Below, in pieces: positions 9,793 through 18,934 of a stretch of DNA of 18,934 nt. The position numbers and the translations under genes were made by a program. Every line of letters begins with the position of its first letter. The first letter of the stretch is position 1. Source of the stretch: Alectoria sarmentosa (Eukaryota; Ascomycota; Lecanoromycetes; Lecanorales; Parmeliaceae); contig WOGZ01000494.1 of the NCBI GenBank assembly GCA_009733775.1, positions 1 through 18,934 on the forward strand, given 5' to 3'. Under the pieces are notes generated by a model. The model did no database searches. It saw only the letters and a list, made by a program, of their open reading frames with translations, and was not told the DNA's origin.

Positions 9793-10406
9793 ATGGATTC
9801 GATGATATTTTTCACCACTGCTGAACAATCCGACTACCGTATCGACGACAACAGTCCAATATCGGCATTTACCGTTGCCACTCTGCATTTGCGTTAGTGT
9901 CCGTATCCACGACACAATGTCAAGCAAATCATTGCAATTGGATGTTGTCCGACCTACCATACTTCGACCGGCACCCAACAACGCTCGCATCCACGTTTCC
10001 CCAGTCCGAACTTCTCCAAGTGCAACTGGATTCCCGATGCGGACCTTCCACTGCCTGGCTCCTCCATTGTCGCAGCGACGGAACGAATGCCCGATGTCGA
10101 ACCCCGTCAATCCTTTGCCTGTGCCCCATGTCTATTCCCGGTCCACCAACTCAAATCGCTCTTCCACAATTTAGTATGAACTTCCTCTCATGTCTGCATC
10201 GTTGTTGCGGATTTGCCATGCCTGGACCGCTGGTCCCTGCTTGACACGCATCGCAGATTGCGCTACGGTGGAACGCCGAGCATCCACCGGGCAAACCCAT
10301 CTCCGATCAAGATTGTGTGGATAAGAATTGGCACGAGATGCTCTGGTTGGGGGTCTCATTGAAACAGTACGAGAACCAGAGGAGGGAGGAAGAGCGAAGG
10401 CACTGA
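9793..10406 (+). CDS. Possible small three-exon gene, product unknown
   Basis: Best model: exons 9793-9892, 10076-10173 and 10257-10406, 115 residues. The last intron (10174-10256, GTATGA ... CTTGACAC ... CGCAG) is the firmest part. It joins two stretches that read naturally in frame, ending ...QLKSLFHNL, then IALRWNAEHPPGKPIS, then KNWHEMLWLGVSLKQYE and a Glu/Arg-rich tail before TGA. The first intron (donor GTTAGT at 9893, acceptor CGCAG at 10075, 183 nt) is long for this genome and is chosen mainly because it restores the frame. The sequence inside it is also open in the same frame, apart from the stop at 9895, so the true 5' structure may differ. The product is not recognised; the C-terminus looks helical and charged, with no signal peptide or membrane segment. 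Confidence 0.35.
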
Positions 10407-10503
10407 GAATCTAGATGGGACTGGAATTTACGGAGCAATTTCCGGGAAGGGGAGGGATGTATGCCGGTGGATGTGTATGCTGAGGAATGTGCAGATGTAA
10501 GAG

Positions 10504-10818
10504 ATGCAGTCAGACAATGAGGGCAGCAGCAGGTTATTTATGTTTCAAAAACCGACCACACATGGAAGCCCCGATGACCGAAATTTTGGTCACATAATCA
10601 ATCAGTCCGAAAACGGAACCGAGTATATCCTTGAAGCAAGAGCCCGAGTACATCCCTCTCCCGACCGAAATAGCAAACCGAGTATATCCTCCGTTCAACA
10701 GCCCGAAAGAGGAGCCGACTATATCCTTCAAGTGAGATGCATTGGCATCGTGGGTTCCATAGACAATGTTATCCATGAGAAGGCTATGGTCATGGTTCTA
10801 TCTTCAGCTCTCACATAA
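10504..10818 (+). other. 104-codon open frame over a repeat-bearing segment
   Basis: An uninterrupted ATG frame with an internal duplication at a 32-codon spacing (NGTEYILEAR and RGADYILQVR). The two copies differ at all codon positions alike, so there is no sign of selection on protein sequence, and the opposite strand is also open for 80 codons. I read this as repeat-derived non-coding DNA rather than a gene, but a small repeat protein is not excluded. Confidence 0.2.
10603..10737. repeat. Imperfect repeats carrying four CCGAGTATATCC-like motifs
   Basis: A 39-bp unit at 10603-10641 recurs at 10699-10737 with about nine differences. A 12-bp core, CCGAGTATATCC, appears at 10619, 10644 (one change), 10678 and 10715 (one change), all in the same orientation at 25, 34 and 37 bp spacing. 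The core starts with a CCG triplet as in Zn2Cys6 binding sites, but no inverted partner is obvious. Confidence 0.75.
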
Positions 10819-10967
10819 TCGCGCGCCCGCAGAATGGTAAGCTCCACTGTAAAAGCCATTGTCAGTCCACCAACAGACAAGTTCTCCTGAAATATGGAAG
10901 GCGACTTCTCAAAGCTACAAATAAATAGCAGCTTGCAAAGCATAAATCCAAGCCAAGGTGTGCTCAA
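10728..10967 (-). pseudogene. Possible major facilitator transporter fragment
   Basis: A minus-strand frame contains, after a plausible acceptor (ATATTTCAG, 10890-10882), a stretch reading LSVGGLTMAFTVELT, then DYVRAEDRTMTIAFSW. The pattern Gly-Gly, about 15 hydrophobic residues, Asp-x-Val-x-x-Glu-x-Arg-Thr resembles the middle loop region of fungal MFS drug-type transporters. Spacing between the Gly pair and the Asp is about two residues longer than I would expect. Nothing upstream or downstream continues the family, so at most this is a remnant. The match rests on memory of the family pattern and is weak. Confidence 0.22.
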
Positions 10968-11276
10968 GAAAGTCTAGACTTGTAATTTTGCTCATACAAT
11001 TTGCGTCTACTTGATACGTCTCTACATGGGTCAGAACCGGTAGCGTTTCGTTGGCTGCTATCATCGTGGTATCACATGAGAAATTTCTGCATCTATTCCC
11101 AAAATGATCGACTACGAGAAAGTACCGTAACGCCGCCTGAGCGGCTAGCGTGGGTGCGATCTGAGCGTCGATACCCTCCCCTAGCGTAAAACAATACTAG
11201 GTAGCTGTTTGTTACCTCACGGGTGAAGACTGGATGCACGGCCTACACTAAAGAGCGATTGATATCCGATTGCTTG

Positions 11277-11441
11277 TGACAGAGGTGCCTAAGCCCGACA
11301 GACCAGGAATTTTGCAGATCCATCAGATCAAGGCTTCGAAAGGGAGGACTGTGTGAAGTGACAAAGGTGCCTAAGCCCGACAAACCAGGAATTGTGCAGA
11401 TCCCATCAGATCAAGGCTTCAAAAGGGTGGACTGTGTGAAG
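11277..11441. repeat. Two-copy 82/83-bp tandem direct repeat
   Basis: Copy 1 is 11277-11358 and copy 2 is 11359-11441, directly abutting. They differ by five substitutions and one inserted C. The right copy covers the 3' end of the decayed minus-strand gene (stop near 11406), so the duplication probably copied the gene's tail outward. Three of the five substitutions are G in copy 1 versus A in copy 2. Confidence 0.9.
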
Positions 11442-12478
11442 CATCTCCAACGGATGGGAAAATTTGGTCGAGATTTCAAGCGCTGCGTCATGTGAGAGTA
11501 ATTCAGTATTGAACGACCATAGACCCACATCGATGTAGATACGCATCTCACATCGCCAAAGGCTGTGTGCAAATGAGGCCAGAGTCTGTCTGGATTTCTG
11601 CCCATTGTATTTGGGAAAGACTTTTGAAAGGTGTCTGACTTTATCACGGCCATTGTGCCTCTGGGAACTCCACTTTCCAAACCACCATCGGCGCAGCATG
11701 CGCCACGGTGACATTGAGGAGTAGCATGAGCTTTTCCCTCGGCATGCACAAAGGATTTTTGTATTCGAAAATTCTCTGATAGTGTTGGAGAGTTGATTCC
11801 TTGCGTTGCATGTCTATGGCATCCCAAGTGAACTTTCTGCCTGACTCTACCAGCCTCTCTTCAATCAGATCTGTGGCGGCTATCGCTATGAGCATGCGGC
11901 GCTGGATCTCCGGTTAGTCTGGGTTCGATATCTATGGGGTTTTGCTCCATTCACCATGGCTTCCTTCAAATAATTTCTGTCCGGGATATCGGTCATCCGT
12001 GACAGAAGGGCGAGCGCCATGGATAGGCTTATCTCCTTGCCTAAGTACACGTATTTGACATCGTCAAGGAGCTGCTTTGGCCATCTGGCAATGCTCCCTT
12101 TATCTGGATTACCGTAAAAGGGGATGATGTCGTAGTATGCAACATTTCCCATATCGTCCATTGTAGCCATGATTGGAATTCTCAAGAGATTTCTCTGCAA
12201 TAAGGCAGTGTTGGGGATTAGGGGCGTTAGTGGTGGTGACTGATGAAAGGAGATGTAGGTTTGGGGCGCTTGTTATACATTTTACCGTCCGATTGATGTT
12301 TTCGTCCTAATTTTCGCTCGAAGATAACAAAGGCTTCCTGATGCCCGATTACGAGACACGTACGGTGAAAGCTTCGGTCACTGAACCTAAAATTCGGAGT
12401 AGCCTCAAATTGCCTGCTTAATGAGTGCTTGATCTTGATTCTGGTACACACATCAGCTGAAAAGGCAGTCACCGTCAA
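11406..12478 (-). pseudogene. Decayed multi-exon gene of unknown family
   Basis: Coding-like sequence runs along the minus strand but changes frame without usable splice sites. Segment 12478-12286 reads ...VIGHQEAFVIFERKLG and ends at a GTAAAA donor. A plausible intron (acceptor TTATTGCAG at 12195, CACTAAC branch site) leads to 12194-11886, which contains YYDIIPFYGNPDKGSIARWP and MTDIPDRNYLKEAM; the phases across this intron do not match. After a stop at 11886 the sequence continues in another frame (about 11910-11644: ATDLIEERLVESGRKFTWD, IFEYKNPLCMP), then returns to the earlier frame (about 11660-11406: IYIDVGLWSFNTELLSHDAA). Two frame changes plus the phase clash suggest a pseudogene of a roughly 300-residue protein. 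An intact gene with unusual introns or sequencing errors is the alternative. I do not recognise the family. Confidence 0.42.
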
Positions 12479-12605
12479 TCATCATCATCGTAAGCTAGTT
12501 TTACGTCAGATGAGGAATAACTTCCCCTGACGCGGGTACTAAGTTGCACTGGCGCACTCGTGTCAACACTCATTTCATACCTGAGACCGGCACCTACACC
12601 CATAG

Positions 12606-12848
12606 CCCCAAGCATGGACGCTCCTCCTAGTAGCGAGCATTCCAGTACTACTGCTGAATGTGCCAGATTCTCCAAAATCCCAGGTTTCATTAGGTTTGAA
12701 GTCAGCTGCTATCCTCGAGCGTCTTGGGTCTGTGTTTCTTGCTATGAAAGGTGGAGTCGGTATAGTTCCCGCAGCTGTGGGCCATAAAGTGAGCTTAAGA
12801 GGTCTGGGAGACGTTGGAAACCTTGGTGATTTGGGCCGATTGATCTAG
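12606..12848 (+). other. 81-codon open frame without a start codon
   Basis: Directly after a possible acceptor (ACACCCATAG, ending 12605), an open frame begins with a hydrophobic run (WTLLLVASIPVLLLNV). It continues through ILERLGSVFLAMKGGVGIV and a Gly/Leu/Asp-repetitive tail (LRGLGDVGNLGDLGRLI) to TAG at 12846. It has no ATG before the middle of the frame. It could be an exon of a lost gene or chance; there is no family match. Confidence 0.15.
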
Positions 12849-13306
12849 AGTCTACTTGAAACTGTATATCTCGCTAATTCAGAGCGTTCCCTTTGCTCGA
12901 TATTGTCCATCGTGGGATTGCTTCGCTGATGCTTCAATCTGCTTTTCGGCGGCAGTCATGATGAGATCTACCACTATTTCGTGGACAATGTCCCGCTCCT
13001 GACCTCTGGCTTTTATATTGAAGGTTGCTTGAGGTCAAATCGGCCGGTCGAAAGGGCAATTGCCTTTAAATTTCCTGAAATCTAGACAAGCACAACGTTT
13101 GCCTTGATAAAAACGCCTAATCCCGGCACTTTCGCGTCGGTAGAAATGCGAAACAAGACCTGTGGATGCTGATGATTCGCGACATGACAACCTCAAGGCG
13201 CGAATTGCAGATTATGCGATTTCGGCTATATACGTGCTGCGGAGCCTGTGTTTTGGTCTGGAAACTCCATTAATCCACGCTCTCGCCGTTTAGCACCGTC
13301 TTAAGC
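12849..13306. other. Intergenic, no gene seen
   Basis: No open frame of note, no tandem repeat and no RNA gene recognised. The right part should contain the former promoter of the pseudogene that starts at 13307. Confidence 0.5.
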
Positions 13307-13904
13307 ATGTTCCTCATAATTGTGATCGTACTCTCTCTCACATTCCTCTTCTACATCGCCCGCACGACATACGCTGCTGCATTTCCAAAGCAGTCGTCTA
13401 ATTCGTGGGCCAGCGCCATCGAACACGATACTCTACCAGCCATAAGCAGTAACACAATTCTGGGGCTTGCGCCTAATGCCTTCTCACTCCTCGATGCTTC
13501 CGGAGTAGCAATCGAATGCCTTATCGAGCCACCACTCCGCTGACCACCACCATGGGTGATTATTATGAGGCCGCTCAACAGATACTCATTAGAGATGACG
13601 CCATAGTACCACGCCATTTTGAATTCGGACCTTCAGGCGATAAGTAGTTCATATGGCGAGGAGGCCAGTGCGTCATCTGTTTTCTCAGTAATCAGCCCTT
13701 GTTGACGGATGCGATTCCTGTCATCCTCGTTGCCCACATCGCAGCTTTGATTGCAAACAACTGTATCAATGAGGCAAAAGGATATCATGGTGAATATGCG
13801 TATATTGGTCCCCGAAGCTAGGTTTTGTGGCTGTAACTCATTTCATGCCGCCAGACACCAATTCCAAAGAGCGATATAAAGTCGTCACTAGCGCGGCGAA
13901 ATAG
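13307..13904 (+). pseudogene. Broken relative of the secreted four-cysteine-module protein
   Basis: The first frame (13307-13543) begins with a clear signal peptide, MFLIIVIVLSLTFLFYIA followed by RTTYAAA. From about 13480 the module continues in another frame: RCFRSSNRM, MGDYYEAAQQIL, VPRHFEFGPSGDK, a TAG stop at 13645-13647, then FIWRGGQCVICF, AHIAALIANNC and GEYAYIGPR, stopping at 13819. The tail VAVTHFMPPDTNSKERYK then follows in a third frame to TAG at 13902. The core GGQCVI plus a Cys about 30 residues later and the Gly-containing end match both modules of the 5968-7177 gene (DGLCAI, NRECAV). One frame change, one in-frame stop and one further frameshift indicate decay. An intron around 13440-13510 could explain the first change. 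The stop fits TGG to TAG, which is C to T at CpA on the other strand, as RIP would make. Confidence 0.55.
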
Positions 13905-13908
13905 GAAA

Positions 13909-14205
13909 GTGTTCAAAGCTGTATGGGAGTTTCACATGATGAGAATGCCATTTTACGGCAAGAAGATATCTCAGAGCCAATCGAATGGAGAGAAAATGTT
14001 TGTTGAAATCAGTCGGCTTACATTCCTAGTCATACTGCGCTTTACCTTTTCTTTGGTTGACAACTGCTGCAGTTGGGGCCAAAATGTCCCATCATTAGGT
14101 CCCGGTGTTACTGACAGCATTGCATGTCAAAGTCAACAAGGAAGAGTTTTGGCGCTTTAGTGATTGCATAGAATTTGCTGTCCATTCTCTATTGGAAATG
14201 GCCCA
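13909..14205. other. Short transition zone before the AT-rich block
   Basis: Base composition is still mixed until about 14200. An 83-codon + strand frame (13909-14160) has no ATG at its start and no family resemblance; I do not call it a gene. Confidence 0.5.
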
Positions 14206-14250
14206 GATTATATACTACTCTATCGCATATATCTAAATATAAGATGAGTT

Positions 14251-14364
14251 TTAACGAGCTCGCTTAACAATCGAGGATATATAAAATAAACGTGATCGAA
14301 ATATCACATCTTTCTTTATATAAAATCTTTATTTATAAAAATGAATGCGTAATAAGCTCGTTAA
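14251..14364. repeat. 10-bp inverted repeat at the edge of the AT-rich block
   Basis: TTAACGAGCT at 14251-14260 has its exact reverse complement AGCTCGTTAA at 14355-14364, about 94 bp apart. The position just inside the border could mark an element end, but arms this short may be chance. AACGAGCTCG also recurs near 15876. Confidence 0.4.
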
Positions 14365-14798
14365 GACTTAAAATTAATATAAAATTAATATTTAAAATAA
14401 AAATAATCATTTTATATCGATTGCAAAGATTTATATAATCGCGTTTAATAATCTCGTTACGATATTATTATAATAAAATTTTATATTCGAATTTTTAAAC
14501 GAATTTTGTAAATATAATTAACGTGTTTATTATTTTAATTACAAAAATCTTAATTATAATATATCTTTTTTTCACATTATAATTTATATTTCTTTTTTAA
14601 TTTTTTTTTTTTCAAATTTATAACATTTTTTTTTTCACGCTTATAATAACTTTATTATAATATTATTTAAGTTTATTTTCATAAATTTTTTAAATTTCGA
14701 CGTTCTCGTAAATAATAATAATTATAATTTTTAAAAGTTTAATTTTAATCGCTTTAATAAAGATTATGAAAACGAAATAATATCGAAAAAAATTTCGT

Positions 14799-14817
14799 AA
14801 AAAAAAAAAAAAAAAAA
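14799..14817. repeat. A19 homopolymer
   Basis: Nineteen consecutive A residues inside the AT-rich block. It might be the poly(A) end of a retroposed element, but equally chance or slippage in AT-rich DNA. Confidence 0.8.
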
Positions 14818-17800
14818 GTAAAAGAAAAAGTTAAAAATAAAGTAAACGATTTTAATATTAATATAGTATTTTTTTTTTCTTATTATAATCTTATAACATT
14901 TTCGTCGTTTATCGATAATTTTTTATTATTTATTTTGATTTTAAATTAAAGTTAAAATCTAAATCGAAGATATCGTCGAAAAAAATTAAAATGAATTTTT
15001 TTGAAAATGATGTTATCTTTATAAATTTTTGACTTTATCACGATAAATTATTATTTTTATCACGAAATCATTATTAATATTAATAATATAAAATAAAAAC
15101 TTTAATGTCTTTTTTTTTTCAAATAAATTATAATAAATAATTATAACGTTTCGTCGTTTTATTTTTTATTAAAAAATTGTTTTTTCGAAATAATGATTAA
15201 TCGTTCTCTTTTTTCGCACATTTTACGACGTTTTAATTTATTATCTTATTTTATCGCGATTCGATTATTTCATTTTTATATTTATATTATGCTCGAAGAA
15301 ACAATTGTTTTAAACTTTATATTCGAATTGAATTGAATAATAAAAGTACGTTTTTAAACGACTTTTTTTATAACGCTTACGTCAATTATTTTATATTCGA
15401 TGTTATTAATTATTTTAAAAATAAATTTAATTTTCACGAAATCGTAACGAATTTTAATCAAAATCGTATTAAAATAACATTTATATATTTTCGTTTTTTC
15501 GTTTTTCGCGTTTTATATTTCATCGCGATAACGTTATAATTTCGTTACGATTTTTACGTTTTAAAATCGATTTAATAATTTATTTTTCGAATTTATTTAT
15601 TTTTCGCATCGATTATAATAATGCAAATGTGATAAAAAAGATTATAAAAAACTTATAAATATTAACGATATCGTTAAATAATTATAAGTTTCATTTTTAT
15701 CACGTTAAATTTATTTTATTATTAAAATAAAATTTCGCAATAAAATTAAATGAGATCAACGATAAATTCGATTGAAAATTTGAAAATTTAAAAAAAATAA
15801 AAAAAAATTCGACGAAGAATAAAAAAAATGAGAAAAATGAAAATAATAAAAATAATGTTTAAGTCGTTCTCGCAACGAGCTCGAAACGATTTTTTTTTGT
15901 TATAATTAACAATTACGATTATTAAAGTCGATAATATATAATTTTAATTATAAATATAAAAACATTTTTATTTTATAATTAATAATTTTTGCGTTTTATT
16001 ATCTTTCGTAAATTATAATTATTAATTTTATTAACGTTTTATAATATTTCTTTTACGATTATGTCGCGTTTTTATAATCTTTTCGTTTTTTTCGAACTTT
16101 TTTCGATTTTATAACACTTTTTTCTCTATTATTTCTTTGCGATATTTTATCGTTTTTTTAATTTTTTTTTCATTATTTCTTTACGACATCTCGTCGTCTT
16201 TTAAATTGTTTTCGATAATTTATTAAAATATCTTAATATCTCTTTATTTATTTTCAAATTCGTTTAAATATATTTTTAATACTTTTAATTTTTTCTCATT
16301 TTATTATAAAAGATTTCTAAAATTATTACGATTGTTTTTCGATTTTCGATTTTGTTATTAATTATCTCTTTTAAAATTTACATTTATTATTAAATCTTTC
16401 AAAAATGTTTTTATATTGAATAAGTTTTTTTATATGCGAAATTATTTTTTTCTTTTATCGAGAACGTTATAAATTATTAACGAATTTACGACGATATCGT
16501 CGATTATTTATGAAAAAAACGACTCGTAATTTAAACATTAAAACTTCGTTATAATAACGTCGCGTTTTCGATTTTCAATAATAATATTCTTTTCGAATCA
16601 TTCGCCTTATTTCTTTGTTATTTAAAATCTTCGTACATTTATACGATTAATGTATTTTTATTTATTTTTAATAATGATAACGAGTTTATTATATATGAAT
16701 AAATCTTTTACATTTTTTAAATTAAATATATCTTCGATTTATAACGATGTCGAAATAATATTTAATATTTTTCTCAATCTTGTTTTAATATTGAACTAAT
16801 TTAATATTTTTTTATATTATTTAAAGACGTTTTCATTTTTTTTAAACGATTTTTATAAATCAAATTTTTGAGTATACGTTCGTTAAAAGATTATAACGTA
16901 TACGTATTAAATAATTTTTTTTTTGATATTTTATACGATTCAAATTAAGAGATTTCAAATTTTTATTTAATTTTGCTTCGTATTAACATTTATTCGCTTA
17001 TTTGCAAATTATACGATTTAATTTTTTTATTTCGAATGTAATTTTATATAATAATTTTTTCGAGTAAATATTTATTAATAATTTATCGCACGATTATTAT
17101 ACGATCGATATTTCATTTAAAAAATTTCGTTAAATTTTCGTAACGATTTTATAAAAGCTTGCGTATCGATATTAAGTTTATTTATAAAATTAAAATAATA
17201 ATTTAATACATTTAACACGATAACGTCTCGTTTTAATTTATAATAAATATCGAAATTATATTAATTAAATTCTTTTCTTTAACGAGCAAGTCGCTTAAAT
17301 AAAAGTTTAATAATTTTCAAATATTTTAAATTTTCGTGATTTATCAAAATAATAATGACGATGTCGTTATTTATATACTTTTTTTATTATCGAAAAATAA
17401 ACTTAATCGTTAAAAACTCTTTCTTATATACAATATGATTGAATTTTACGTTTTATAATTTTCGTTTATTATACGCGATAAGATGTCGCTTTTTTTTCAC
17501 ATTAATTTTAAAAAAAGAACATTTAATTATTTATTTTAACGCATTCGTCTCGATAATAAAAACGTCGCGTAACGAAAATTATTATAAAATTAATTTTGTT
17601 ATAAATTTTTCCTTTAAGATTTTAAAAGCGTATTAACATTAAACGTTTTAAATAATAATATAATATTTTCGCGAACGCAATGCGACATCAAATTCTTTAA
17701 AAAAATTTAATAATAATATGTTAAATTGAATAATCGCATGCGTTTTATATAAAATATACGTTATCGTGACGTCATTTTTTATGAGATTTCATAAGAGTTA

Positions 17801-18429
17801 TAAGATTTAAATTTAATTAAATTAATCTCGCAATTATCTCGTTAATGAGAATATTTAATAAATATATATTTATTTAACACGCCTCGAAATTTTCTTTTAA
17901 TTCTTAAAAATTGATTTTATTACACAATTTAATTATTAAATTTAATAATAATATTACGTTTTTTATATATATTTATTTATTTGCGTTTGTTTAACGACGT
18001 AAATAATACGCTTTATATTTTTAATCTCTTAAATCTTTCGAAAAAAAAACTTTAAATATCGTTACGATATTGATTTCATTTAAAGATCGAATACTTAAAA
18101 TCGAAAATAATTAAAATAGACGTTCAAGCAGCGTTAACGAATTTCGAAGATTTATTTTTAAAAAGAAAATTAATTTGAAAAAACGTCTTAAACGTGTTAG
18201 AAAGAAAAATCGTTATTTTTAATAAAAACGCGAACTTTTTGCATTAAAAGTTTACAATAACGAGTTTCGTAATAAGAGCTCGTAAAATATCGTTAAAAAA
18301 CGTTAATTATTACGTTTATAATTTTATTTATAATCGAAATATTAATCATTGCGCTCGCGATCTCGTTTTTAACGAAAATATTTATTCTTAAAATTAAAAT
18401 TATTCGCTTTGAAAAATTAAAATTTTATT

Positions 18430-18448
18430 AAAAAAAAAAAAAAAAAAA
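18430..18448. repeat. A19 homopolymer
   Basis: A second run of nineteen A residues in the same orientation, 3.6 kb from the first. The flanks (ATTTTATT before, GCATATGCG after) are not shared with the first, so the two are probably not copies of one another. Confidence 0.8.
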
Positions 18449-18934
18449 GCATATGCGTTGATTTCGCGATACGAAAATTATTTTTATCGAAATTTTTAAA
18501 TATTTTATTATCGATATCTCAAAAATTGTTTATTGTATAAAGTTTTTAAAAAATAATGTTAATAATTAATAATACATCGAATATAAAAAGAAGAATTTTA
18601 TTAATGTGACGTATAAGAATTTTAAATACTTTTTACTTAATTTTATCGTCGATTTAATTAATCGTCATTTATTCGTTTATGAAAAATGAAAAAAAAAATT
18701 AAATAAAAGTTTAATTCAAAGATCACGATCTTTAAAGTATATTTAAAAAAATTAAAAACTTATTTATCACTTTTAACAAAAAAGCATAAAACTAACTTTT
18801 TTTTTTACGAAGTTTCACTTTACGCTGAAAAATCGAATTTTAAATAATAATAATGTGTTTAAGTAACGTAAGAAAATTCTTATTATAATTATTATATATA
18901 AACGAATTTTTAAACGCGTGCGCGAAAAAAGCGA

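Larger units (their letters stand above)
14210..18934. other. AT-rich, RIP-like repeat block reaching the window end
   Basis: From about 14210 the sequence becomes extremely AT-rich (about 80% by eye) for at least 4.7 kb. There is no credible coding frame; the two 65-68 codon frames (15333, 17439) consist almost only of Phe, Ile, Asn, Tyr and Lys. Hand counting 17341-17640 gives 33 C, 27 G and 17 CpG, an observed/expected CpG ratio near 5.7, while CpA plus TpG together number about 12. CpA/TpG loss with TpA gain is the classic mark of repeat-induced point mutation in ascomycetes; strong retention of CpG is unusual. The original element cannot be recognised: no terminal repeats, target duplications or reliable transposase or reverse-transcriptase motifs were found. 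Centromeric or isochore-type DNA are alternatives. Confidence 0.85.

Noticed and set aside
9897..10244. 115-codon Cys-rich frame that looked like another secreted module protein
   Set aside because: It starts at GTG, lacks a signal peptide and the core Cys pattern, and overlaps a better-supported spliced frame ending at 10406.
17150..17215. Possible remnant of a Copia reverse-transcriptase motif (RIDIKFIYK) in the AT-rich block
   Set aside because: Only a few residues fit, spacing is short by two residues, and flanking sequence shows no further match; AT-rich codons give such strings by chance.
15333..17636. Open frames of 68 and 65 codons in the AT-rich block
   Set aside because: They are almost entirely Phe, Ile, Asn, Tyr and Lys, as expected of random AT-rich DNA.
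14488..18916. 14-bp identical string CGAATTTTTAAACG near both ends of the AT-rich block, as possible terminal repeats
   Set aside because: Too short and too AT-rich to be significant, and the flanks do not extend the match.

Overview
The window looks like nuclear DNA of a filamentous ascomycete (Pezizomycotina). The evidence is short 50-90 nt introns with GTRNGN donors, CTAAY/CTGAY branch sites 12-20 nt before the acceptor, multi-exon genes, C/T-biased microsatellite-rich intergenic DNA, and a sharp switch to a very AT-rich block resembling RIP-mutated repeat DNA. A Dothideomycete is my guess from the genome style, but the sequence does not prove it.

Layout. (1) 1-2767: two + strand genes, 547-1467 and 1964-2767. 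They are diverged tandem paralogues of an unrecognised family. Both start with a mitochondrial-presequence-like N-terminus, and they share motifs and a phase-2 intron before a basic C-terminal tail. (2) 2768-5429: gene-poor DNA full of simple repeats, including a long G-rich purine tract, tetranucleotide arrays and a G14 run. (3) 5968-7177, minus strand: a well-supported five-exon gene for a 316-residue secreted protein made of two copies of a four-cysteine module. A doubtful Pro/Ser-rich ORF lies downstream of it. (4) 7178-9091: no convincing gene. (5) 9092-14200: a zone of weak, broken or fragmentary coding sequence. It holds a possible single-TM protein, a possible small three-exon gene (9793-10406), a transporter-like fragment, a frameshifted minus-strand gene (11406-12478), and, next to the AT-rich border, a broken + strand relative of the secreted module protein (13307-13904). 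Short direct repeats lie between them. (6) About 14210 to the end (more than 4.7 kb): continuous AT-rich DNA without credible genes, in which about half of the few cytosines sit in CpG.

The most interesting points are the two-module secreted protein and its broken relative about 6 kb away; the tandem paralogue pair with likely mitochondrial targeting; and the CpG-sparing AT-rich block whose edge coincides with gene decay. The window shows no bacterial-style system, CRISPR array, rRNA or convincing tRNA.
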